NCBI GenBank assembly: GCA_964349045.1
Contig: CAYGFI010000048.1
Span: 1 to 27,603 of the forward strand
DNA length: 27,603 nt
Origin: JACJXF01 sp964349045
Lineage (GTDB): Bacteria; Bacteroidota; Bacteroidia; Bacteroidales; GCA-2748055
Direction of reading: 5' to 3'
Position 1 is the first letter of the stretch; the number at the start of each line of letters is the position of its first letter. Positions 9,553 to 17,309 of the stretch are shown piece after piece. A program made the translations under genes and the position numbers. The notes beneath the pieces are model-generated. The model saw nothing but the letters and a program-made list of their open reading frames with translations. It was not told where the DNA came from and ran no database searches.

Positions 9553-10214
9553 TTTTTAAATGAGTAATTAATTTTTACAACTGATTTGAGCGTTTCGAAA
9601 CGAATTGTTTTAATCTTCAGAATATAAGACCCCTGTTCAAGACCAGAAATGGTAATATCCAGGTCGCCCGAGTATGGAAAAGCTACCTGGATTGTTTGAA
9701 GGGTTTTTCCACTGAGTGTGAGAATTTCAACAGATTTAACCGGATTACCCGGTTCGGTTTTAATAAAAACTCCCGATGAGGCGGGGTTTGGATAAACGAT
9801 ACAGGAAGGAAGGTATTCAGCCTGTAAAACCGAAGTGGCAATAACAGTAATGGTGTCAGAGGCAGAGCAGTTCATCGAATCACTTATCCTGATAATATAA
9901 TTTCCTGAAGAAGTAACTGAAATGGTCGGACTTGTGGCAATTTCAACCTGACCGGAATGCCAGAGATATGTGTATGCAGGAGATCCGCCAGAAATAACAA
10001 TGCTGCTTCCCAGGGTAACGCTTTCTCCGGGATTCATATTTACTATATCAGATTCACTGATATTCAATTCACGAGGCTGGGAAATGCCCAGGTTTATAAT
10101 TGTTTCCTGGGAAAAAACAATTCCATGTGAGGTAAAAACCATAAAAAGAGTCAAGTACTTTGCCAGCTGTGCTTTCGTTTTCAGAAACAGTATTTTTCTT
10201 CCTGTATATTTCAT
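9549..10214 (-). CDS. Small T9SS-tail protein with a PKD/SprB-like domain
   Basis: 221 residues: an N-terminal signal sequence (hydrophobic about 18-35), one PKD/SprB-like beta-sandwich repeat at about 62-125 (PAYTYLWHSG, SGNYIIRISDSMNCSASDTITV), then a type A T9SS sorting domain starting at IVYPNPAS (139-146) and running to the end. There is no catalytic domain, so it may be a surface-attached adhesin or carbohydrate-binding unit, or a partner of the next protein. It is joined to both neighbours by ATGA overlaps (10211-10214 and 9549-9552). Co-translation with the GH93-like enzyme suggests that the two act together. An alternative is that it is a leftover C-terminal part of a larger exported enzyme, but the gene has its own complete signal sequence. 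Confidence 0.75.
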   Translation of the reverse strand: MKYTGRKILFLKTKAQLAKYLTLFMVFTSHGIVFSQETIINLGISQPRELNISESDIVNMNPGESVTLGSSIVISGGSPAYTYLWHSGQVEIATSPTISVTSSGNYIIRISDSMNCSASDTITVIATSVLQAEYLPSCIVYPNPASSGVFIKTEPGNPVKSVEILTLSGKTLQTIQVAFPYSGDLDITISGLEQGSYILKIKTIRFETLKSVVKINYSFKK

Positions 10215-10417
10215 GCTTTTTTATCGATGATATTTTTATTATTCCGAAGCAGACTTATAAGAATTTTTCCTGCAAAATATACAATTGTACCGACAAACAG
10301 GCTTAGCAGGTAAGAATCAAAAGGGATCCTTCCTGAAGCAAAGAGAACTGAAACGGCCAGGATTACTATTAGGCTCAGAATTGCCAGCAGGCCGGAAATA
10401 TTGATAATGGTTTTCAT
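10211..10417 (-). CDS. 68-residue two-helix membrane protein coupled to the NCS1 transporter
   Basis: Starts at ATG 10417, which overlaps the TGA of the transporter gene (ATGA), and ends in a TGA that overlaps the ATG of the next gene. An in-frame extension upstream to 10561 exists but lies inside the transporter gene, so I reject it. Two hydrophobic segments (about 5-27 and 36-57) are separated by a short polar turn (ASGRIPFDSY), and the tail is basic (RNNKNIIDKKA). I know no family for it. The tight coupling suggests a small accessory subunit or stabiliser of the transporter, as seen for several other small-protein/transporter pairs; that is inference. Confidence 0.65.
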   Translation of the reverse strand: MKTIINISGLLAILSLIVILAVSVLFASGRIPFDSYLLSLFVGTIVYFAGKILISLLRNNKNIIDKKA

Positions 10418-11802
10418 TTTTTTTCTCTGGTGTTTTGAAAATACAGGCTGAGGGTAATATAAATGATCACGGCGATAAACCATCCGGGTAAACCCAGGAA
10501 AAAAATCTGGATTCCTGCATAGAGGTTTAAGATGAGACAGATCGTGAGGGTTAGAAACCAAGCGATGGCCGGGGCAATGTAGAATGAAATGTTTTGTTTT
10601 TCCGCAAAAAAACTAAGCATTCCAAAGCGTTTCATTAAGTAATGATCTGCAAAAATTACTGCCCCCATTGGCATCAGGATAAGTCCATAAAGAGCTGCAA
10701 CATTAAGGAATTTCATGGAGAGTCCCGGGAAAATGCCTATAATACTTGCTATCCCGCCTGCCAACAGTGTAATTTTTGATCTTGACCAGTTGCTGTTTAT
10801 TGCCTGGAACGCTAATCCTGAGCGGTAAATAATAGGGTTTGCCGTTGTCCATCCTGAAATGAATACCAGCAAGACACCTGCAAGTCCCATGGCACTCATT
10901 GCCATTTGTCCCGGTGATACGGAGGTATTCGAGGGGTCTTTCTGCAATTGCACTGCATAGAGCATGCCGGCACAAATCCAGGCGATATAATGTCCCAGGA
11001 ACATTCCTGAGGAGGCAGCAAATCCATAATTAGCTTTTTTTGCATACCTGAAAATGCTTAGATCGCCCATGCCGATATGCCAGGCCATATTACCGAACCA
11101 ACTGAAGAAGATGATATGCCAGATGGTGAATTTTATATACCCCGGCTGGTTGCTTCCGGTCCAGATTATAGTTTCTGCTTTTCCCCAAAAATCATGAAAA
11201 TTCCTGATTCCCAGGTCGGGAAGGGTGGAAATTCCCAGGGCAATAAACATTACGATCATCCAGGGAGCGGCAATATTTGCAAACCGTGAAACAGCATCAT
11301 ATCCCTTTGCAGCAATGACCGAGATGAGCAAACCTACCGCCAGAACAAGTCCTACTGTTAAAAAGTTATCCGGCAACACTGCATAAAGCCCTGGAGGTGT
11401 CACATTAAAGAATACACTAATAGCAGAAGCAGAAACGGAGATCATCGCACCGGCAATGAAGCACCAGAGTATTCCGTTTGCGAGATTATAAATTTTGACT
11501 AATTGTTTTCCGCCAATTTTTTCAAGCTGAAAGTAAAGGGTTAGTCTGTTTTTTATTGCAATCGGAACTGTAAGATATCTCCAGCTCAGAACAGCCAGGA
11601 TGTTACCGATTACCAGCCCGGTAAGAACATCGAAAGCAGCAACTCCATGAACAACGAATAATGGGCCGATCAGAAGTTCAGTTCCCGCAACATGCTCACT
11701 GGAAAACAGTCCCCAGAAAGAAGAAGCCCCCTTAGTTTTTGCTTCGGGTACGGCTTGCCTTTCGTATTCAATAACCTTGATTTGTTCGCTATTCTCTTTC
11801 AT
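10414..11802 (-). CDS. NCS1-family (purine-cytosine permease-like) transporter
   Basis: 462 residues with about twelve hydrophobic helices. The N-terminal region ASSFWGLFSSEHVAGTELLIGPL and the AKGYDAVSRFANIAAPWMIV segment resemble NCS1 permeases (codB/pucI type), which use a cation gradient to import nucleobases and related small ring compounds. NCS1 transporters are not usual in PULs, which normally carry MFS or sodium/sugar transporters for released sugars. The substrate is therefore open: it may be a non-sugar part or an unusual furanoside. The gene lies 11 bp after the URO-D-like gene and overlaps the small membrane protein gene by 4 bp. The start ATG at 11802 gives a hydrophilic cytoplasmic N-terminus of about 40 residues, normal for this family. 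Confidence 0.8.
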   Translation of the reverse strand: MKENSEQIKVIEYERQAVPEAKTKGASSFWGLFSSEHVAGTELLIGPLFVVHGVAAFDVLTGLVIGNILAVLSWRYLTVPIAIKNRLTLYFQLEKIGGKQLVKIYNLANGILWCFIAGAMISVSASAISVFFNVTPPGLYAVLPDNFLTVGLVLAVGLLISVIAAKGYDAVSRFANIAAPWMIVMFIALGISTLPDLGIRNFHDFWGKAETIIWTGSNQPGYIKFTIWHIIFFSWFGNMAWHIGMGDLSIFRYAKKANYGFAASSGMFLGHYIAWICAGMLYAVQLQKDPSNTSVSPGQMAMSAMGLAGVLLVFISGWTTANPIIYRSGLAFQAINSNWSRSKITLLAGGIASIIGIFPGLSMKFLNVAALYGLILMPMGAVIFADHYLMKRFGMLSFFAEKQNISFYIAPAIAWFLTLTICLILNLYAGIQIFFLGLPGWFIAVIIYITLSLYFQNTREKK

Positions 11803-11813
11803 TGCGAGGATAT

Positions 11814-12950
11814 TTATTGGAACCGTATCACGGATTGTTTTTCGACCAGTTTAATCAGATCATGCATTTCATCTTCTGAATTTGCCCATGTATTCAGAAA
11901 AAGTCCTTTAGCAGAAAGATGGCTTAGTAAGAACTCAATTTCAGAAGGTTCAGCCAGGAGGTATAAATTTTTTCCTGCTTTCTGGATTTTTTGAAAGATG
12001 GGGATGTAATCAGGATGTGATGTTGGAGGAGAACCTGCTCCGGGGGAAAACTGGATGCACCTGGTTTCGCTGAGTTCCAGCAAGGCATCCGTATGCATCA
12101 TAATACATTGCGGACCATCCAGGTGATACACGGAGTAGTCCAGCCATTTTCCCATTTTAACCAGTTCAGGGAAGAAAAACTCCTTAAAGGAATCGGTTGA
12201 CAACATCGAGGAGAAATCATTGGCAATCTGATCGGTTTTTCCTGGGGCCCAGAGGTTCAGCCAGGGAAGGGCGCCACCATCCTGCCCGGCATCTTTTATC
12301 AGTTTATTGATTTGTTCATGGGTTTCGATCCAGGCATCTGACATTACTTCAACTGCTTCTTTCAGTTTGTCCGGGTTCAGAATTGTATCCATAGCAAGAT
12401 CGCCTGCTCCCCTTATAAGTGAAAGGTTATCGGCAGCATTGCCGATTTCGGGAACCCCAATAAAATAATCTTCGTTATTTCGTTCAATAAATATTTTTAA
12501 AATGGACAGGATAATTTGCCAGTATTCGTTTTTATCCTTATCAAATTCCCATTTCCAGTCATCCAGGTTGTCGATGACTTTATGAAACCAAACGGATTTT
12601 GTATTAAAATGAGGTTTTACACCCCAGAAAGCGCATCCTGCCGAAGCTCCCCAGTTTATGTAGGTTGCCGGTATGGCTTCTCCGCCAAAACAGGTATTTT
12701 CGAACCAGAGTTTCATCCGGTTGTAATTTTCTTCCGGATCGGTCCACCAGAGGATAATTTCCTGCTGGTCAGAATCACTGTATTTTTCAAGTCCACCCAG
12801 CCACGGTCCATTTGTCAGATGCGGAAATTTGGGTAAGCGCGATGTTTTTCTCGGTGCCAGTATGCCTATACATGCCCGTTCAGGATATTCACCCTTCCAG
12901 AATGCATCCAGACGTTTTCTGGCTTCCGGCCAGTCGTTTTTATAGTACAT
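11814..12950 (-). CDS. Uroporphyrinogen decarboxylase (URO-D/MtaA)-fold protein, unknown reaction
   Basis: 378 residues with no signal peptide, so cytoplasmic. The pattern fits the URO-D superfamily, which includes haem decarboxylases and cobalamin methyltransferases such as MtaA/CmuA. The C-terminal strand motif YHLDGPQ (275-281) stands where corrinoid methyltransferases have H-x-C. Here His276 and Asp278 with His286 may form a metal site, giving H-x-D in place of H-x-C. No corrinoid protein or haem gene is nearby, so haem synthesis is unlikely. Its place between a glycosidase and a transporter, with gaps of 11-12 bp, suggests that it acts on an imported product of the PUL, perhaps a methylated or carboxylated sugar. 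That is inference only. Confidence 0.7.
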   Translation of the reverse strand: MYYKNDWPEARKRLDAFWKGEYPERACIGILAPRKTSRLPKFPHLTNGPWLGGLEKYSDSDQQEIILWWTDPEENYNRMKLWFENTCFGGEAIPATYINWGASAGCAFWGVKPHFNTKSVWFHKVIDNLDDWKWEFDKDKNEYWQIILSILKIFIERNNEDYFIGVPEIGNAADNLSLIRGAGDLAMDTILNPDKLKEAVEVMSDAWIETHEQINKLIKDAGQDGGALPWLNLWAPGKTDQIANDFSSMLSTDSFKEFFFPELVKMGKWLDYSVYHLDGPQCIMMHTDALLELSETRCIQFSPGAGSPPTSHPDYIPIFQKIQKAGKNLYLLAEPSEIEFLLSHLSAKGLFLNTWANSEDEMHDLIKLVEKQSVIRFQ

Positions 12951-12962
12951 ATCAGCTTGCAG

Positions 12963-14064
12963 TTAGTTGTTCGACATTGTCAATTCCCTGATAAAATCAA
13001 TTTCCTTCTGTTCATAAGGGGTTCCATCCGCCCGGAAAATATCGCAAAACCAGGTAACGGGTTCTGACCCATCCAAAAGAGGTGTATCCCAGGCATAAAT
13101 GGTATTGGACTTTCCCGCTACAAGTCCCCAGTTAATAGCACCAATATTTTTTTTTTCTGAGTAGAGGCATGATATTTTCAAACCGGCTGTTCCGGGTTCT
13201 CGCCAGGTATTCGGTGCATACCAGGGGACGGTTATATAATTGCAATGAATCAATGGTACGCTTGTGAATGGATTCGTCGTTGTAATCATGGTATGTAATA
13301 ATGTCGGAATTCCTAAGCTGAAAGAGGTTTAATTCATTCAGAGAGATATTCCAAACACCCGATGTTAGAGGCTGTGAAGGATATATTTCACGGGCCCATG
13401 CAAACACGTTTTTCAGCAATGGCAAGCTCCGGGTTTCAAGCTTGCTGTTGCCGGGTTCATTGTAAAGATCCCAGAGGATGATGCGGCCGTCATCAGAAAA
13501 TGAACTTAAAATATCTTTTACATATGCCTCCAGTGTAGCTGTTAACGAGGAGTCTCTGAAAAGCAGGTCTCCCGGATCACGCACCCATCCGGAATTATGT
13601 ATTCCGGGCTTTGGAGAAGGTTGTTTTCCTGCCTGGTATTCAGCATTCCAGCAATCGTCAAAAAAAACAAAAATGGTTTTAAGACCATGTGAATCAGCAA
13701 TGGACAGGTATTGGTTCATCCTTGTTTTAAAACCTTCCTGATCCACCTGCCATGCAAGGTGATGAAGGTAAACCCGCATGCAGTTAAATCCGATTTCTTC
13801 AGCCCATCCCAGTTCCCGGTCGATCACTTCAGGGCTGAATGATTCCGCCTGCCAGGTTTCCAACTGGTTAATGGCATTGGCAGGAATATAATTTGCTCCC
13901 CGCAGCCAGTTATGATTTTCTTCCCACTCCCACGCTTTTTCAATGCTCCAGGTGGATCCCGCTTCATGGTTTTCTTTTTTGGCATCAGGTGAAGGTGAAA
14001 CGCATGCCTGGAGAATAACCATGAATAAAACAAGAATTACTAAAAGATGATTCAGAATTTTCAT
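12963..14064 (-). pseudogene. Clan GH-A (TIM barrel) glycosidase lipoprotein, frameshifted in an A10 run
   Basis: The first frame runs from ATG 14064 to a stop at 13132 (310 residues). The rest of the barrel continues in the next frame to 12963. Removing one A from the A10 run (13147-13156) joins both into about 366 residues. A lipobox ILQAC (Cys21) predicts a membrane-anchored enzyme. WLRGANYIPAN, IGFNCMRVYLHHLAW, the acid/base Glu203 in DLYNEPGN and the nucleophile Glu285 in VCTEYLA are clan GH-A features. The 3' part supplies the last strand (INWGL) and closing segment, so the short product would probably misfold. Start 14064 is preferred over 14106, because the latter lies immediately after a 36-bp hairpin. 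Causes could be true mutation, slippage-dependent expression, or a sequencing error. Confidence 0.8.
13147..13156. repeat. T10 (coding strand A10) homopolymer at the frameshift
   Basis: A run of ten T on the + strand, which is ten A in the coding direction. With nine A the two halves of the GH-A gene join in one frame (...PLLRKKNIGAINW...). With ten, translation stops after 7 more residues. Runs of this length are classical sites of replication and RNA polymerase slippage. Confidence 0.85.
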
Positions 14065-14113
14065 GGCGGGGTAATTCTGTTTATTAGGACACTTTTTTAC
14101 ACTCATAAAAGTA

Positions 14114-14149
14114 AGAAATTGCAGGCGGGATATCCCGCCTGCAATTTCT
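14114..14149. terminator. Perfect 36-bp palindrome in the middle of the operon, possible attenuator
   Basis: The two halves (AGAAATTGCAGGCGGGAT and its complement) meet without a spacer, giving an RNA hairpin of about 16 bp with a four-base loop. On the minus strand it is followed directly by UACUUUUAU, a moderately U-rich tail. It stands 41 nt past the stop of the FG-GAP gene and 50 nt before the GH-A gene start. No TAnnTTTG box is visible between it and the downstream gene. It would therefore act as a leaky terminator, or as an RNA-stabilising end that sets the ratio of upstream binding/GH43 proteins to downstream enzymes. The symmetry is seen; the function is inferred. Confidence 0.6.
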
Positions 14150-14189
14150 CAGACCTGGGATCAGGCAGAATTGAAAATCCTTACATGGA

Positions 14190-16121
14190 TTACTGAACAA
14201 TTACTTTAGAAGTCTGAATATTTCTGCCTGTGGAAATCTTAACCACATAGGCTCCGGCAGGAAGATTCTTGCTGAAAGTTCCTGAGAAGCGTTCACGAAC
14301 CACCGGTTGACCAATCAGGTTGTACACAATAACACTGGCCTGATCAGCTGATGTCAGCCTGATTTTCAGTGTCTGATCGGTTGAGTGTATTGTTGCAATA
14401 TCAACCTTGGTATTCTTAACGCCAATGTTTCCAACTTTGAATGTACCTGTTGCAAAAGCGGAGCCCTTATATTGAGCATCGATTGCCTGTACACCCCATG
14501 TGTAATCGCCATCAGGCAGACTTTTGAGTTTTGCGGATTTATTCAGGAAGCAGTTACCGAGTTTGTTAACTTTTCTGAGTCCGTCTTTATCTCCACCCAC
14601 AAAAGATGCAGGAGCCAAAATGAAGTTACCGTCGCCATCTTTCAGAAAGTACTCATAGGATAATGATTTCGCAGAAGTTTTATCATCGGTAGCCTCATTC
14701 CAGCTAAGAGTCACATTACCGGCATCAACTGCAGCAGCAAGTCCGGTTGGAGCTGAGGGAGCAGCATTTGCAGAGCTTGTATTAGGATTCAGCATTACAG
14801 CACCTGTACGACCCTGGTCGGCTTCTGTTGGGAAGAACATTGCATCCCATGAGTGCCCGGAAACAAGATAGTCGGGAAATCCATCGCCGTTCCAGTCATT
14901 GAACAGCACGATAGTTTCTGAACCACCGGGAACGCGGCCTACTTCGGTAAAATTCCCGGCGCCGTCGCCATGGTAGAGGTATCCGGCCTGAGTATTAACG
15001 GTAGGAGGATTCCAGCCGGTAATAAACAGGTCATAATGCCCGTCATTGTTCCAGTCGATGGTTGCGGTACCAACACCTGAACTGCTCAGGGGACGAAGGT
15101 CTGCCTGGAAAGCAGTCTGAGGTTTGTCTGCATAGGTTCCGTCTTTCTGATTAATGTAAACATGGGAAATGCAGGACCAGCCATTGTCAGCGGGTTCAAA
15201 AGTTCCTGCGCCACCTTCACCGTGCAACACCATATCCAGCCATCCGTCGGAGTTAAAATCGGCAAAATCGACACCCCCGTTACCTTTCTGGTAGATTGAT
15301 CCACTGGTGTTGGTTGCGCTTTTTCCGAGGAATGCACGGTAGAAGTTACCCGGTTCTTCGTCGTAGTTGATGAACACATCAGCAATAACTCTTGCATTAT
15401 CGTTGGCTTCAGGATTGTCGCAGTTGGAGGTTACGAAAATATCCATAAATCCATCGTTGTTGTAGTCTATTACTTCGCAATATGGGATTCCGAATTTGTA
15501 TTCGCCAAAGATATCCGTATTGGTGGCAGTGAAAGTACCATCGCCCTGGTTAATATATACGCCTGAAACATCAAGTTCTACGCTAAGGCATACATAGTCG
15601 ATAAGTCCATCGTTATTGAAATCGGCCCATGCACTTGCATTTGCTTTTAAAGGCAGTGGATAGTCAAGTTTTTCGAACATCCCGGTACCGAGGTTTTTGT
15701 AAACTCCTCCTGCATAAAGATTAGCATCGAAATTATGTTCTGTGGCAAGAAGATCCAATAAACCATCACCGTCAATATCTGCCCAGTCGAGGTTTGCACG
15801 TTCAATAACCCTGAGATTGGTAGTTACGTTATCAAATTGAGAGGTGGAAGGATTCCAGAAATACATTCTCTGCCATCTTTCGGTTGTATCAGCGATTCCA
15901 TTTTCGTCGAGATCGAGAGGATTACCTGACGCGTCAAGCAGGGGTTCTTTAGGATTATTTTTGTTACCTGTGATGTAAAAATCCAGGTGACCATCGTTAT
16001 TAATATCAACGGAAGTTCCGCCACCCCATGCCTGTCCAAGTTCGGTGTGGATCGTAATTGTTTGCGTATACCCGGTGGCGGCAGCCAGCAGGAAAGCAGC
16101 AACGTAAAGGATTCTTTTCAT
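14190..16121 (-). CDS. FG-GAP/VCBS seven-bladed propeller protein with FN3 domain and T9SS tail
   Basis: From ATG 16121 (643 residues) there is a clean signal peptide (KRILYVAAFLLAAATGYTQ). The longer ORF from 16145 adds eight residues and looks less natural. Seven calcium-binding D-x-N/D-x-DG motifs occur at about residues 39, 115, 167, 219, 288, 356 and 409, each followed by a blade, so a seven-bladed propeller is expected. An FN3-like domain at about 456-560 (WNEATDDKTS...YEYFLKD) and a T9SS sorting domain at about 575-643 (VIVYNLIGQPV, LPAGAYVVKI) follow. It should therefore be a surface-attached, secreted protein. It probably binds glycan or protein; some FG-GAP proteins are lyases, but I see no such site. 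It lies 33 bp after the GH43 gene. Confidence 0.85.
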   Translation of the reverse strand: MKRILYVAAFLLAAATGYTQTITIHTELGQAWGGGTSVDINNDGHLDFYITGNKNNPKEPLLDASGNPLDLDENGIADTTERWQRMYFWNPSTSQFDNVTTNLRVIERANLDWADIDGDGLLDLLATEHNFDANLYAGGVYKNLGTGMFEKLDYPLPLKANASAWADFNNDGLIDYVCLSVELDVSGVYINQGDGTFTATNTDIFGEYKFGIPYCEVIDYNNDGFMDIFVTSNCDNPEANDNARVIADVFINYDEEPGNFYRAFLGKSATNTSGSIYQKGNGGVDFADFNSDGWLDMVLHGEGGAGTFEPADNGWSCISHVYINQKDGTYADKPQTAFQADLRPLSSSGVGTATIDWNNDGHYDLFITGWNPPTVNTQAGYLYHGDGAGNFTEVGRVPGGSETIVLFNDWNGDGFPDYLVSGHSWDAMFFPTEADQGRTGAVMLNPNTSSANAAPSAPTGLAAAVDAGNVTLSWNEATDDKTSAKSLSYEYFLKDGDGNFILAPASFVGGDKDGLRKVNKLGNCFLNKSAKLKSLPDGDYTWGVQAIDAQYKGSAFATGTFKVGNIGVKNTKVDIATIHSTDQTLKIRLTSADQASVIVYNLIGQPVVRERFSGTFSKNLPAGAYVVKISTGRNIQTSKVIVQ

Positions 16122-16154
16122 AGTTTTGAAGTTTAAGTTAAACAAACAGAATAT

Positions 16155-17243
16155 TTAGTTTTTAAAAAATGGTTTTTCACCCGGGTCGGTGCCGGGGCCT
16201 TTTCCCTGGTTGATTACAGGCCAGCCCGAACTCCAGTCTATCCGGTCAATAAAAAGGGAACGGCGCGTTGCTCCCTTTGGTAAAAGAGGATTGGATCGTA
16301 AAATTCCATGGTAAACAAACCAGTCGTTGCCCCTGTCGTCTGTAACGATCTGTGCATTATGACCAGGTCCTGCAACGGTTTCGTTGCCCCTTAAAATCAC
16401 ACCCCCGATCTGGTCAACCAGAGGAGCCCACCAGTTGTTGTTCTGAGTTATAAGTTCCTGGCCTGTAATGGTAGTGTAAGGGCCTTTGAATTCCGCGGAA
16501 CGACCCACAACCACCCTGTATTGGCTTTCAGCTCCCTCACAGCAGGTAGAGGTTGAAACAAAAAGGTAGAAATACTCATCTTTCTTAAAGATATATGCAG
16601 CTTCAAAAGAGTTACCTGCTATCTGGAATTTCTGTCCGGTAATGCTTTTTCCATCTTCGCTCAGCCCGATTCCAAAAATACCTCCACCCAGGCTTCCCCA
16701 GATCAGATAGTTTTGGTCATCATGCCTGAAGAAAGAAGGATCGATGGAGTTAAAAACCCCTATTTCTTCAGAGTCAAACAGCTTTCCCTGGTCGGTAAAG
16801 GGTCCCTCGGGGGTGTTCGAAATTGCCAGGCCAATTGCAGCATTTTTATCTCCCCAGGTTGAAAAGGCATAGTACATATAATATTTACCGTTGAGGAAGG
16901 TTATTTCCGGGGCCCATATACCACCTTTTTTCCAGTTCGGTTTAATGTCAAAAGCATCCCGTACATATTCCCAGTTTACCAGGTCGTGTGACCTGATGAC
17001 AGGAACCAGTCTGTGAAGCTTCTCATCCCAGTAATTTTCGGTTCCATAAGCATAAAACCAGTTTTCAGGGGATTTGATAATTGTTGGATCAGCAAGATCG
17101 GGTTCAAAAACAGGGTTTTGATAGTACAGGGAGATATCAAAGGTAACTTCAGCAGATGCTTCATTTACCGCAACATTTTGGGAAAGACTCCTTAAATGCG
17201 GGAAAATGGAAAGAATCAGTATTATGATTACCTGTTTCAGCAT
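16155..17243 (-). CDS. GH43 arabinan endo-1,5-alpha-L-arabinanase-like enzyme
   Basis: Signal peptide at about 1-22 (no lipobox), then one five-bladed GH43 domain. The three catalytic residues are in place: base Asp52 in DLADPTII, modulating Asp168 in SIDPSFF and acid Glu214 in SFEAAYIF. His295 in AGPGHNA fits the metal-binding histidine of arabinanases. STCCEG...YRVVVGRS (231-249) and RRSLFIDRIDW...GWPVI (327-344) are typical of the endo-arabinanase subfamilies of GH43. The 362-residue length is normal for a single-domain member. It would cut alpha-1,5-linked L-arabinan backbones. The neighbouring upstream gene is an inactive relative, so the two probably arose by duplication. The gap of 66 bp before it is the longest in the susC-to-FG-GAP part of the operon. 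Confidence 0.9.
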   Translation of the reverse strand: MLKQVIIILILSIFPHLRSLSQNVAVNEASAEVTFDISLYYQNPVFEPDLADPTIIKSPENWFYAYGTENYWDEKLHRLVPVIRSHDLVNWEYVRDAFDIKPNWKKGGIWAPEITFLNGKYYMYYAFSTWGDKNAAIGLAISNTPEGPFTDQGKLFDSEEIGVFNSIDPSFFRHDDQNYLIWGSLGGGIFGIGLSEDGKSITGQKFQIAGNSFEAAYIFKKDEYFYLFVSTSTCCEGAESQYRVVVGRSAEFKGPYTTITGQELITQNNNWWAPLVDQIGGVILRGNETVAGPGHNAQIVTDDRGNDWFVYHGILRSNPLLPKGATRRSLFIDRIDWSSGWPVINQGKGPGTDPGEKPFFKN

Positions 17244-17309
17244 TTCTTTATTGTATTCCTGTAATTTTAATATTCCTGATTTGAGGGATTTTTGTTTTAA
17301 GCCGGTTCA

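Noticed and set aside
10418..10561. Longer start for the 68-residue membrane protein
   Set aside because: The extension lies inside the transporter gene, codes for a His/Pro-rich polar stretch, and the ATGA overlap at 10414-10417 gives a natural start.
11814..12950. HemE (haem biosynthesis) assignment
   Set aside because: The N-terminal HemE signature is missing, no haem genes are nearby and the gene is embedded in the glycan operon.
14065..14106. Upstream start (ATG 14106) of the GH-A lipoprotein
   Set aside because: It begins immediately after the 36-bp hairpin, adds a polar segment in front of a good lipoprotein signal, and would have its ribosome site inside the hairpin.
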